A DNA stretch of 64,000 nucleotides from Roridomyces roridus (lineage: Eukaryota; Basidiomycota; Agaricomycetes; Agaricales; Mycenaceae): the NCBI GenBank assembly GCA_029378245.1, contig JARKIF010000014.1, positions 930,001 through 994,000 on the forward strand, in the 5' to 3' direction. The notes under the pieces are model-generated. The model searched no databases, had not been told where the DNA came from, and saw only the letters and a list, made by a program, of their open reading frames with translations. The position numbers and the translations under genes were made by a program. The stretch's first letter is position 1. Every line of letters starts with the position of its first letter. Positions 32,958 through 43,443 of the stretch are shown in pieces.

Positions 32958-34594
32958 ATGACCGCGTTTCGCTGCCCTGAATGTGGTGCCACAACCGCAA
33001 AAGACGAGTCCGACCCCATCACAGTCACCGCAAGCCCTTGGACTTTGGTGCGATGCCATGAACTCGCAAAAACGAACGAGCCACCAAATACCACCGAGCT
33101 GGACTTCATGCGGCCCTTCTTGTCCAAAATCGCCGCGCGTTTGACGCGTTTCGACAGCGAGATGACCCAGCTCAAAGAACAACTTCGACGCCTAGAGACC
33201 GAGCGAGCAAAGTTGGCCGAATACCATACTCAGCACGCGGGAATCGTCTCGCCTCTCAGACGAGTGCCACCCGAGATCCTTGCGGAAATATTTTCGTGGA
33301 CGTTGCCCACGATTGACCAAGCGAAGGGAGATGTATCTGACCTGAGAAGATGCCCGTGGGTCTTGACTCGAATAAGCAGCCTTTGGAGGAGGACTGCCAT
33401 CTCAATCCCTTCGTTATGGTCGTCGATTATTTGGGTCGACTGTGCCACGTCGCCGCCCCCGCCATTGTCCATGATTCAAGCACAAGTAGATCGCGCCCGA
33501 ACAACATTAGCGTATTTGCTTTTTGGCATGCGAGTCTGGAAATTCAGCCACGCAAATCGCAATGTTCGAATTTCTGTCCGAGCACTGCGCTCGGTGGGTG
33601 GATTTGAACCTCCGGATAACAGCAGCTTTAGGTCCGCATTTGGCTGCACTCCGTGGTCGCCTTCCATCGCTACGAAGGCTATGGCTCCGGTGGGACACGG
33701 AGCAAAGTGAAGCGGCAGTAGATTCCGTCAAGTGCTTCCAGACGGCATGTTCTGAGTCTGGTGGACATTGGTCTGCAGAACGAGTCTCGCTTCATACCCA
33801 TCCTTTTCCCCGCCCATCAGCTCACATCGTACCGTATCCATGGGCCTTGGGAATTCCACCATCGTGTTCTTAAATTGTGTCCAAACCTTGTGGAGGCAAA
33901 GCTTGCGCTCGAGCTTGATGGTGAACATCAGTGGCCGGACCCGCAGGACATCATCGACCTGCCACGTCTTCGCCGCCTCTTCGTTAATCACACCCCAATA
34001 TTAGGATTCCTCTGCACCCCGACGCTGTCTGAAATAGGTCTGATACTCGGAGAAGGGGCGGACCCACACCAGGATCTGGACGGGTTCCTGGCCCGTTCTT
34101 CCTGCTCTCTACACCGACTTACCCTTGTCGGGGTGCTCGACGCCGAGATCACTGCCGCTGTGCTCCAGAAGCATCCGTTCATACGCAGCGTGGTCCTCAT
34201 ATTTGACAATGTCGAGTTTCACCGGAATCCCTTGGACGCGGACGTTTTCAGTACTGCTGTTGGTGCTCATTTGACCATGTTCGCTCGCGGCAATGCACCG
34301 ATATCCCCACACCTCAACGAGATTTGTTTCGGATCGAGCGATGACCAATCGCTCCCCATAGACTACCCCCTCTTTCTCAAAATGCTCGAGACCCGTCGTC
34401 ATCCACCCTTCGCGCTCAATGCAGCTACCTTCATTACGAAGAATGGCCCGAAACCGGATCAAGTGACTGCTGCCGGTCTAGCTGCGCTCACAGAGGGGAG
34501 ACTACACATTCTGGTGGACTCAGGTACCAATGCTGGCTTGCTTGTTAGTAGTTGGCACTACAATTCTCCCTTGTGTACCGGGATAGAGGCTTGA
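32958..34594 (+). pseudogene. F-box-like protein gene with two frameshifts (copy outside the array)
   Basis: The full-length relative of the array F-box genes. The start reads MTAFRCPECGATTAKDES, a CxxC pair missing from the array copies. Then come the coiled-coil leader (DFMRPFLSKIAARLTRFD) and the F-box-like motif VPPEILAEIFSWTLP..WRRTAISIPSLW. Against the array copy at 56,358, the frame shifts once at about 33,500-33,520 and again near 33,745-33,760. The downstream leucine-rich-like region (HGPWEFHHRVLKLCPNLVEA to the end) stays open to 34,594. Members of this family act as substrate receptors of SCF ubiquitin ligases by inference from the F-box. Introns cannot explain the shifts with normal splice sites. 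Confidence 0.8.
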
Positions 34595-34965
34595 ATTGAC
34601 AAATGCGAGGAGACCGAATATATATGATGGCCGTGTTGCCATCACCCGTCCAACTTTCTTCCTTCCAAAAGCAACAAGCTCCAAGTGGCTCTTTGTGATT
34701 CCAAGCCTCTGAGGTATAAGCTTACGACCATACCTACACCCATATGTGCTCATTGGTTTCGAGATCCATGACCGCGTTTTGCTGCCCTAAATGCGGTACG
34801 ATCCTCGGAAGGCGCACTTTCCAGGGCACGCCGCGACCGTCGAATGCGCGCTCAAAGCCGCTAGCCTGCTACAAGTGAGAAGGGGAATGCACATTGACAG
34901 AGACACCTACTGAGTAGCGATTTTTTTCGATTGTTGGTCGTATAGAAGGCAAAGGACATTCAATC
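34595..34965 (+). pseudogene. F-box 5'-flank and N-terminal relic at array start
   Basis: 34,600-34,767 repeats the F-box upstream sequence. At 34768 an ATG opens a short frame resembling the family start (MTAFCCPKCGTILGR) that then diverges. Sequence from about 34,755 onward is shared with 46,312 and 57,863, so the left edge of the repeat unit falls in this relic. Confidence 0.7.
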
Positions 34966-36097
34966 CTACTTCTCCTTCCCCCACTGTGACTGATATGCCT
35001 CCCACTCAGCCTCCCCAGGAAATTCGTGGTATAGCCACTTTCGCATACGATGGCGCAAACGCTGCGATGGGAGGCCAGAGGAAGGGGGAGGTCCACGAAG
35101 GAGGCAGTGGAGGGCGGCGGAGGCTGAAGCCGAGGCGGGATGCGAGTGGTTCCACGTCCAGGGCCGCAACGGGGTTTGCAACTGCAATTTATCTGGGCGA
35201 GGTTGTGGGCGCGGGTAGACGAGGAGATCGCCTGGGGTTGGCGGGGGGAGGTGGGCGTAGGTAGGGAGGTTGATTATGCGTGAGGTGCGTAGCTCCAGAA
35301 CACGGAGCGCGACTTCGTCGTCGAGATTGCCTGTCGACTCGAATGCTACGAGTAGAGCGCCTGCGTGAAAGACATCAGTGCAAGAGAGGATTTGAGAGTG
35401 TGAACAGACCTAATTGGGCGATGGCGGGATAGATAGGGACCTTCAGAAGCCCACTGGGTCCAGGGATGCGCATGACAACGTCTTTTCTCAAGTCCATGAA
35501 CCACGGTTGTTCAAGGCAGTGAACGACTGGCTCTGTGGCAGGACTTGGGTGCAAATTACCTCCAAAGGCCTGCTGGCACGCGACAATGTCGGTGAGACGG
35601 ACAAGGTTCTCGCGCAGGAGGCTCTGGGTTATCGGCTTGCCGCGATTCCACATGAGATTTGCCAGCGGAAGCGTCCAAGGAAGACCAGTGTGGCAGAGGA
35701 GGTCATAACCTGCTGCAAAACCCGCGAGAGTAGGGTGGGGTGTACAGCGAAAGCGAAGACCTCCAGAGAGCGGGCGATGGGGATATGGGACATGGTAGTG
35801 CAAGAAACCCCGGAAACGCGTCTCCGGGCGCGTAAATGGCCCGTCTGCGGCTCTGAAAGACAGTTCTGCAAACGGGACTTCCCGGGAATGGGTCGGATGG
35901 TGCCCGTAGACGTCCAGAAGCAGCTTTGCAGAACGAGGGACATCGATGTAGTCGGAGGGGCGTAGTCTGCCGGCATCGAATGTGGAGACTTGCAGTATGG
36001 TCGGAGCACGGGACCAAGCACCGATGAGCCCGCCGTCGCGTCTCCCAGGTGTCCGAGTGAGCGTCTTGACTCCGACCGCCATCAAAGTTGCTGCCAT
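34966..36097 (-). CDS. Conserved hypothetical protein, 360 aa (array copy A)
   Basis: Exons 36097-35410 and 35360-34966, intron 49 bp with GT..AG; exactly 361 codons. The start region MAATLMAVGVKTLTRTPGRR is basic. The body reads as folded protein: RLRPSDYIDVPRSAKLLLDV, FRGFLHYHVPYP, GFAAGYDLLCHTGLPWTLPL, LVRLTDIVACQQAFGGNL, CLEQPWFMDLRKDVVMRIPG and, after the splice, GALLVAFESTGNLDDEVALR. The C-terminus is charged and ends SQWGKEK. No signal peptide, membrane helix or known domain. The start codon is 20 bp from that of divergent HNH-1; the frame continues open upstream to 36226 across the HNH-1 start, but that part looks antisense. Function unknown. Present intact in all three copies. Confidence 0.75.
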
Positions 36098-36117
36098 CAC
36101 TCTTGACTTGCACCACC

Positions 36118-37092
36118 ATGTCTCTTCCCGCCCTTGTGTCTCTAGCACCGTTGCCCCCGAGTGGAGCACCCTATCCGTATCATCCTTGGAGAAGTGGTCG
36201 TGGTGCCCAATCTGAATCGACTGCATTCTCTACCGGTCTCGACACGAGAGACCGCATACCCAGAATCGGCCCTGTTTGTGTCCTATGTGGAGAAAGGCTG
36301 ACCCGGCACACTCATATCATACCCAAGTCAAATAAACGACTCGTGCGCTGTTTTTCTCCCCTAGCTTGCAGTGTACTTACTGACAATCGACAGTGGCATG
36401 AACTCTGTGCGCGCGGATACGTACCACCTGAAGCCAGGCCCTTCGAGCGCGAGCCTCGAAATGGCCTTACCCTCTGTCCCAACCACCACAAGCAGTTTGA
36501 AGCTCACGAAGCCTTTGTCCGTTACATGCCCGAGGTGTGTGCCCAATGAAACCGACCTCGTTATTTTGTTCGAGTCAACTTGCTGCAGATGAACGCGTAC
36601 ATCTGGTTTGAATTTCCTTGGATCCTTATAGAGGACGATGAATCCAGTATGACCTCAATTCGCGGTGATTTCCATGGCACAAAACTTTACCTCGACCCAA
36701 GCCACGCTCGTGCTCCCATCTACTCGCTCTTTCTGATACATGAAGAGGCTGCACGCGCCCACCATCCATTCGAGCGCACAATCGGACAAGACGTGGACCT
36801 GCATGAGGTACAATATTCCGAGGGAATTCAGAGTGCCATCTCCCGATCCACCATGCCATCGACGTCCAACTCGGCATTGGTAGTTTCATCTTCTTCTCCC
36901 AATCCTTCCGGAGCCGGTGTTCCCGGCATGCTCGTCCTGTCTAGTTTGGAAGATGCCCGAAATGATATTTTGGCTTGCGCACAGAACAGTGAATCTTGGC
37001 GGCAGTTGACCAGGGAATCTCTGTCGTTCGATGGCACAGCAGAGGAGAATATTGAAAAGTATCGCGAATCAGTGGGGTTTACCGACCGATAA
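36118..37092 (+). CDS. HNH-fold protein HNH-1, 289 aa (array copy A)
   Basis: Exons 36118-36342, 36394-36534 and 36589-37092, exactly 290 codons. The core is a zinc-type HNH: CVLCGERL, then HTHIIPKSN, then WHELCARGYVPPEA and PRNGLTLCPNHHKQFEAHEA, giving CxxC..HxHIIP..N..C..HH. The C-terminal half is shared with HNH-2: GDFHGTKLYLDPSHARAPIY, SLFLIHEEAARAHHPFERTI, a Ser-rich linker, then an end block NSESWRQLTRESLSFDGTAE. The fold is that of His-Me finger nucleases, but many fungal members are uncharacterised, so DNA cleavage is only a possibility. The first intron is 51 bp without a stop, so retention would add 17 residues in frame. Confidence 0.85.
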
Positions 37093-37655
37093 GTAGCATG
37101 TTTGTACAGCAGATTCTTGAAGACTCGTAGATTGATACAAAATAGCAAATCGATACAGATGACAAGTCCTGCTCGTCGCTCGACCCACCGACCACTTGAA
37201 ATTCCCTTCACTCGTCCCAGTTCCCCAATACGTCGGATTTGCGATGAGTCGACTGAGATGAAACAGCAGAGCCGGCGGGGCATGGTGGTCGTTGGCAAGC
37301 CTCGGTAACCCAAATCGGAGCCCGGGTGGTAGGTTCAACCCCAGCGTTTAACAGCTGCATATGGGGTACGCGTTCCTTTTGCTCGCACGACCTGCCATTA
37401 ATTTATTGCAGCCAACTTCATCCTGTCGATACCCCGCAGATCTGTACTTGTTCTGTACACACATGAGGCTGACGGGCCATTTATTGCTACAATAAACGAG
37501 CGGGAAACGCGGTCGAGACCTGCGGGTTCGGGGCAATGTCGGGGCGTCATCGTGGGGAGTTCATTGACGCTACACAGATTGGAGTCGGTCGTTTCGGTAA
37601 CGTTCATGCCAGAGACGAGTAGTACAACAAATATATGAATCTGACAGAGAAACGA
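37093..37655. other. Convergent intergenic region with repeats R1 and R2 (copy A)
   Basis: Between the stop codons of HNH-1 and the kinase. It holds R1 (37167-37312) followed directly by R2 (37312 to about 37405). Both recur in the same unit near 41.76 and 42.15 kb, where 241 bp separate them. The rest shows nothing recognisable. Confidence 0.6.
37167..37312. repeat. Repeat R1, 146 bp (copy A, first site)
   Basis: Nearly identical to 41757-41902 (about six differences), in the same orientation. Landmarks: TCCTGCTCGTCGCTCGACCC at the left end and GGCAAGCCTCGGTAACCCA at the right. Also present at the corresponding places in copies B and C. Confidence 0.85.
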
Positions 37656-40293
37656 CTACTTCTTCTTGCCACGACTCTTGACAGTTCCCTCAGCCGTCTT
37701 CACCTTCTTAGACTGGGATCCTTCACCAACACCAACCTCTGCAGCCGCCCTCTTCTTGGAACCTGACCCTCCCGCAACAGCCGTCGTCCCCACGCTCAGT
37801 GACGCAGAAGAGTCGCCCGTCGCATTCTTCATCATCGAAACCCGTAACGAACCATCCTTCTTCCGTCCCGCCTTTCTAGTGCTCGGCAGCACAAAGTCCT
37901 GGGCCTTGTCGTTTTCCGGCCAGGGCAACTTTGACTGCACCAACACCGCTTTGAGAATACCCAAGATGTCCTCATATTTGAGGTTGCCGGGGATAGGGGC
38001 TTCGGTAGTGTTACTGCTGGTGGGAGCAGGTCCGAAAAGTTCTTCAGCGTCATTGTCGGGTTTGGACGGAGGCGGCAGATTTTGGATTTTCACTGCTTCG
38101 CGGTACCGTTCCAAAAGGGCGTATAGCGGACGATTCGTGTTGTCGATGGGGATGGTTTCACCAACGTAGGTGTACTTCATTTGATGGCCAAGACGGTCAA
38201 AAAGCTTGGAACAGGCCAAGGGGTCTTTGTTTAGGTCCGTGTGTCGGAGGACCATCCAAACGAGAAGCCAGAAAAAACTTTCGAGATCGTGGTGTGGGCC
38301 ATGTAACACGGGGTGTCTGGCCACACCATCTGAGTTCTTGATGATCTCGATGGCCATGAAAGGAAAGGTTCCCTGGGAAGAGTGAGACGAAGGTCACAGT
38401 GTCGCAAGTAAAGCATACCGTAATGTCCTTCAAACTTTTGTCGACGTCGGCGGCGGGAAGAGGATTATCCGGGAACCAGTCATTAAACCTTTCGGCCCCT
38501 GCTGGAGTGAACTCGGCGTAGTCCCAGTCAAGGAGAAAGCCATTGAATTCATGGCCAGAAAGGGGAACTTCGCGAAAGAGCACGTTCCCCTCGCTCACGT
38601 CGCGGTGGGTGACGCCGGCGTTGTAGGCGGTTTGATGATCTGTATAGCGTTTCAGAAAGAAGTTTGCGAAGAAAGAGGAAGAAAAACGCACGGCGCATAG
38701 CGCAAAATAGAGCACCGACCAAAGACTTGGTCGATTCGAAATCTTTGAGTGGAGTCCCCACCGGTGTGAGCAATAACCTCATGTGGTGACGTGCAAGGTT
38801 AGGGCCGCCCTCACCGGTCGGGTTGGTCTGGTGAAGCTGGGGGTCGTGGTCCGAATTGTCGTGCTCCACGGAGAGATCGAGGCTGCCGTGGCATTTGGCG
38901 ACGGAATCGAGAATAGCCTGCTTCTGCTCTCTCTCCTCGCCGGAAGCCTCCTTGACCTCTCGCTTGCAGTGTTCTTCGATCAAGCGGTAAAAGTCGGCTT
39001 CGGGTCGCCGACACTCCTGCGGCCAGGCGTCCTTGAGAGCGTAGACGGTTGGCTCCTCCGCGTTGACGTCCTGCTCCTTCGCGTCGACGTCCTCCTCCAG
39101 GATCACTCGGAACACTCGAGTCGCACGACCGAAAAGGCCGTCCGATCGAGAGAGAATGTTGCCGAACGTAAAACACCTGACGATCTCCAGCTCCCCAGTG
39201 TGCGAATTGTATCGAGCGGCGCGGATCCAAAGATGCTCGCCGTCGATGTCCTCCGCACCCCACCCCTTGTAAGCCTGGATGTTGCTGACCGCTTTTCGCA
39301 TCCGCTCCTGTTCTGGTTCCGTCGGGAGCGATATTGTGTCGTCGGCCCCTCGCATCAGGGGCGTGGAGTAGCCCTGTGGATTGTATAATCGCCAGAGAAA
39401 GGTGGGCAGGTGCTTCTTCTCGGTCGTGAAGTCAAAGGACTCTGTGACGGAGAAACCGCTCCGGTCGAAGCGGAAGATACGAGCTTTTGTGCGGGCGAAG
39501 ACGGCCACGACATAGACAAAACAGCTTCCCGATGCCATGAGGAGATTACGGGCACCCTTGGCAAGCTGGGTAAGCGCGTTATGGGCGTCTTGTGAGTCTC
39601 TGATCCCTCGCCGTTTATCGTCCATTATGTCGATCTTGTATTTCAACTCAATGACCGTGCCAGCCTGCGCCCAAACCCAGTCACCACTGTGCGAGATCTG
39701 GCCAGGTTTGGAACCCGTAATGTCGGGCATCGTGTGGTGTTCCTGTTGATCCCCATCCTCGACGGACGGAAATCTCGTGTTGCTCGTGTCGTGGAAACTG
39801 GGTTTGGTGGCGGGGGGGAAATCTATGACGACTTTATTCAAGTATTTGATCTATTCGGTGGCGGCGGTGAGTAGATGTTAGACAAGATGGAGAGGATGAG
39901 ACTGACCATGGGTCCCGTCATGTCCTTCTCTTTCTCCGCATTCTCGAGCTTTTTGGCTACGGTCTCCAGTATGTATGCAGCCTTCTTCACAATGGGGCCT
40001 ATTTGAACAGGCTGTCCTGGCCCCATCGCATCAAGAAACGAGGACACGTCCTGTATGTCGAATTTGTTCTTCAGCATGTCGTGCCAGACTCGCTTCGCTT
40101 CAAGGTTGTCTCGCTTGCGAGATTCGGAGGTGTTGGCCTGGTAGTTGAGACTCGGTCCCGGTAGTCTCTTGCGGGGGGTGGCAGACTCGACGCGAGGTTC
40201 GCCCCCTTCTGCACGCGACGCGTCGTCGGCGCTGGGTTCAAGCGGGGAATCCTCGTCGAGAGATGCTTTGGTATCGATAGATGAGTTGGTCAT
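37656..40293 (-). CDS. FunK1-type fungal protein kinase, 811 aa (array copy A)
   Basis: Exons 40293-39903, 39822-38716, 38639-38419 and 38372-37656, exactly 812 codons. N-terminal helical part (KRVWHDMLKNKFDIQDVSSF), then WVWAQAGTVIELKYKIDI and FVYVVAVFARTKARIFRFDR, the usual N-lobe region of this family. The catalytic loop spans a splice: AYNAGVTHRDVSEGNVLF has the HRD motif and downstream Asn. The metal-binding motif reads LLDWDYAEF. Then GTFPFMAIEIIKN and the family LHGPHHDLESFFWLLVWMVL segment. The C-terminus is basic, with a likely nuclear signal (GSKKRAAAE, SKKVKTAEG, SRGKKK). These kinases are expanded in mushrooms; targets are unknown. The exon-1 donor has two options; the phase-1 choice at 39902 keeps the frame. 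Confidence 0.82.
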
Positions 40294-41128
40294 GTTGGTG
40301 AAGAAGAAAGAAAGACCGGCGCCCACTCACAATGATCTCAACTTCCTAGTAAGCGCGCTGTGGGTCTCGAGAACAATGGCACGTCAACGTGATTTGATGG
40401 CGGAATGTCTTGCCAGATTGGGATTGAGGCTCACGTGTGAACACGTGCCTGGCAGTGGCGCTCGCCTCTCAGGCCCTCCCCAAAACGCACATGCTGGTGG
40501 AGAAGTACAAATTGCTCATGTAGATACACCGATATCTACAGACAGAATAAAAGGATGTTTTAATTCTGGAAAAGCTGCGTTCAGTCCCACTGTTCACAGT
40601 TCGACTCGGAATTCCCGTCGTCAAGTCCCATCTGCACGGCTCTCCGTCAACTGATCTCTGTGTTCGCCACCGCTCCTCTCGGTTTGGGTAAAAGTAGTGA
40701 ACGTGAGCGCCGTCTTTCCATGTCTCAGCGTGAAACGACTCGGTGCCAGCGCCAGAGAACACGTTGTCGGAGGACGTATTGGCGGTTGTTGAGGATTAGG
40801 AGCAGAAGGAAGGTCAGGACGGCAAGGCGGCCTGTTAGCATTGGCGCGAATTGCAGCAGTGAGTCCAGTTCCCCACTCACTTGATAACAAATTCATCTCG
40901 ACTAAGGTTTATGATCCTTCCGACGATGAAATCCGTTCGGGCATGATTTTTTCCGACGCGCGATCTCAATAACTATGCTCGCAGTTGGCAGGCGTGTTTG
41001 AGTTTTGTACCTCCAATATTGACGACCTATCGGAAGGATCAATGCGCGGCTCCATGATAGCACCTGAACTTGCCCAAGCTGCGACCGCCCCATAAATCCG
41101 TGTAATAATTCGCGGGCAGCAAGCTAGC
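40294..41128. other. Region between kinase and membrane-gene relic (copy A)
   Basis: 835 bp with no intact gene. It contains the kinase promoter. On the minus strand a hydrophobic frame (TGRLAVLTFLLLLILNNRQ, about 40,770-40,840) and the segment EWGTGLTAAIRANA (about 40,850-40,890) could be 3' exons of the decayed membrane-protein gene that follows. No coherent exon chain is found. Confidence 0.4.
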
Positions 41129-41460
41129 CGCTCAATTTAGCAAATCGGTCCTTCGGACACACAAAGAGCTGCCATTGAACCAGCATACAAATCGGCAGCG
41201 TGTACTTGTTGAGCGTCCAGATTCGATGGCAATAGAAACATCGGACAATGGCCGCAATGAAAGCACCGAGCATGGGTGTATCAGACGCAGAGAGCCACAT
41301 GTCGTTGAGGAATATGCTGTTTCCGTAGCCCGACGCAAATCAGTGCCACGAGTCGGCAATGTACATGACAATCGACGCCAGGTCCAAGGTGCTACAAGTA
41401 CTTTGCACTTGATTAGTGACACCCACGAAAACAGCGCGTTTAAAGTGTTACACACCAAGA
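41129..41460 (-). pseudogene. Relic of a multi-pass membrane protein (DUF6534-like), copy A
   Basis: The minus-strand translation gives LDLASIVMYIADSWH, a TGA stop, then GNSIFLNDMWLSASDTPMLG, AFIAAIVRCFYCHRIWTLNK and YTLPICMLV, ending with a stop after KDRFAKLSG. These alternating hydrophobic helices with FCYRIW-like motif resemble the basidiomycete multi-pass DUF6534-type proteins. Upstream sequence (NLGV, stop, HFKRAVFVGVTN) is in related frames but broken. In copy B the Trp codon in place of the TGA is intact, although B has other indels. No start or complete gene is found in either copy. Confidence 0.5.
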
Positions 41461-41756
41461 TTCTTGAAGTTCAAGTACTAGTCTTGGCTCTGAACGAGAG
41501 CACCCACAGTGAAAAGAAACGCGTGGGATCAACGTGTGGTAGTCGCAGTGTGCGGTGGGCAAAGCTTGAAGGGATGGCGTGGACAGTAAGCTCTATGCCG
41601 CCTAATCTTCAACGGAATCGCTGCGCTTTGCACGAGCTCTGCGCAGTGTTTGATCACGGAATCGCGAGAAGGAAGCTGAAATGAGTTGCATGTCCTTTAT
41701 TAAATGAGCGTATAGAGAACACACCCAATGTAGTTGGCTCCTGGACAAATCCACTG

Positions 41757-41902
41757 TCCTGCTCGTCGCTCGACCCACCGACCAGTTGAAATTCCCTTCA
41801 CTCGTCCCAGTTCCCCAATACGTCGGATTCGCGATAAGTCGACTGAGATGAAACAGCAGAGCCGGCGGGGCATGGTGGTCGTTGGCAAGCCTCGGTAACC
41901 CA
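41757..41902. repeat. Repeat R1', 146 bp (copy A, second site)
   Basis: Second copy of R1 within the unit; see 37167-37312. Confidence 0.85.
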
Positions 41903-42070
41903 ACGTCTGGCAGCCTGGGACACATCAGATTTCGCAAGCCCAAAACGGCGAGCAGAGAACCAATACTTGGTTATTGTAATAAATCAGAACACGCCCCGCG
42001 GAGACGACTTCTGGTGAGCCTAAAGACCGAGAATATGCAGCATGGATTCTGCCTTGAATCAGCATTCAAC

Positions 42071-42160
42071 AGGGCGCCACTGGCTCAGCGGTCATGATAA
42101 TTCGACCAAAGCTGATCGACACTCTCCGGAGGTCGAGGGTTCGAAATCGGAGCCCGGGTG
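42071..42160 (+). other. tRNA-like sequence with pol III box A and box B matches
   Basis: Box A-like TGGCTCAGCGG at about 42079 matches TRGCNNAGYGG, and box B-like GGTTCGAAATC at about 42138 follows roughly 55 bp later. The bases GGGCGCC before box A can pair with GGAGCCC after box B at six of seven positions, like an acceptor stem. The T arm does not pair well and no anticodon arm is convincing, so this is a degenerate tRNA or a tRNA-derived SINE head, not a working tRNA. In copy B box A has lost one base. Confidence 0.35.
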
Positions 42161-42321
42161 GTAGGTTCAACCCCAGCGCTTAACAGCTGCATATGGGGTA
42201 CGCGTTCCTTTTGTTCGCACCTCGGACACGCCGGACCTGCCATTAATTTATAACTTGTCTTGACCGCCATCAAACTACCCTTCATCTTGCCTTCATGTGC
42301 ACAAACTTGGCTTCCAACACC

Positions 42322-43323
42322 ATGTCTCATCCAACCCTGGTGTCTCTTGCACCGTTGCCCCCAACCAACGCACCCTATCGTTACGAGTGGAAAAGTGGCA
42401 GACTTAATGACAATGCCTCAGATATCACTGCCTTCAGCACCAGTCTCGACACGCGTGATGAAATCCCCAAAATCGGGCGCGGTTGCATCGTGTGTGGTGA
42501 AAAACCCATTGAGCACGCGCACATCATGCCAGAGTCAGACAAAGAACTGGTGTGTGCGATTTTCCCTCGCCCTCCCAATGTACTGTACTGACAATCGACA
42601 GTGGGATGAGCTGCGTGATCGTGGATATGTACCACCTGAAGCCAAACCTGTTCACACTGAACCCAGGAATGGCATGACGTTGTGTCCGAACCACCGTAAG
42701 AACTTTGACGGCTATAAAGCCTTCGTCCGGTACGTGGACCAGGTGCGTGTGCCAAAGTAATCCACTTGATCTTTGGAAACAACTTGGTGCAGATAAAGGC
42801 ATACGTCTGGTTCGAATTCCCTCGGTTTGAGAAAGACGACGATGGTTCTTTGACCCCCATCCGCGGCAACTTCCACGGGACGAAAATGTACCTCAAACCG
42901 GAGCACCCGCGAGCTCCTATCTACTCGCTGTTCCTGATACACGAAGAGGCGGCGCGCGGTCATAATCCTTTCCATCGCACAATAGGCGATGATGTGGATC
43001 TGTATTCGGTGCAATATTCCCAAGACATTCAGGCCGCATTGTCCAGAGTTCAATCTCAATCCATGCCGCCCTTCACCTCAACATCAGCAACCACAGCTTC
43101 GTCGCAGGGCGCGTCGTCAACTTCACCTTATGGTGGCAATTCTTTCTCGTCCGGTAGCCGTATGCTTGTTTTGTCTTCCCTAGACGAAGCCAGATCCCAG
43201 ATTTTGACTTGTGCGAAGAACAGTGAATCTTGGCGGCAGATGACTAGGGAAACCATGTCTTTTGATGGCACAGCTGAGGAAAATTTTGCATTATATCGGC
43301 GGAGTGTTGGATTTGCAGCATAG
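42322..43323 (+). CDS. HNH-fold protein HNH-2, 299 aa (array copy A)
   Basis: Exons 42322-42549, 42602-42742 and 42793-43323, exactly 300 codons. Paralogue of HNH-1 with the same exon layout and core: CIVCGEKPIEHAHIMPES, WDELRDRGYVPPEAKP, PRNGMTLCPNHRKNFDGYKA. HNH-1 has HTHIIPKS where HNH-2 has HAHIMPES, and HNH-1 has NHHKQF where HNH-2 has NHRKNF, so one of the paired His residues is Arg here. The C-terminal half matches HNH-1 (GNFHGTKMYLKPEHPRAPIY, LFLIHEEAARGHNPFHRTIG, SESWRQMTRETMSFDGTAEE). The two first exons share the start pattern TLVSLAPLPP / ALVSLAPLPP, so they arose by duplication. Confidence 0.85.
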
Positions 43324-43443
43324 CATGCGTACAGTATCATCACCAGACGAAAACAAGAAGATTCCTCAGCCTAATGCTCGTAGAATGATACAAATTAGCC
43401 AATCGATACAGATAGTAGTGCCCAAGGCTGCCCCGCTCACGAC

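Larger units (their letters stand above)
41461..42321. other. Region upstream of HNH-2 with R1', tRNA-like segment and R2' (copy A)
   Basis: Holds R1' (41757-41902), a 241-bp segment absent from the R1/R2 junction near 37,312, and R2' (42144 to about 42250). No protein gene is recognised. The HNH-2 promoter must lie in the last part. Confidence 0.55.

Noticed and set aside
35414..35965. 183-codon plus-strand frame, repeated in each unit
   Set aside because: Antisense to the 360-aa gene. The minus strand has the better composition and a clean two-exon structure; conservation between copies is explained by duplication.
36098..36226. N-terminal extension of the 360-aa protein (MQSIQIGHHDHF)
   Set aside because: Runs through the start and first exon of HNH-1 on the other strand and has no conserved look; an ATG at 36097 is sufficient.
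38783..39388. 201-codon plus-strand frame inside the kinase gene
   Set aside because: Lies opposite the kinase exon that carries family motifs; no domain of its own.
42060..42160. Functional tRNA gene
   Set aside because: Boxes A and B and an acceptor stem are present, but the T arm does not pair and no anticodon stem-loop could be found; in copy B box A is damaged.
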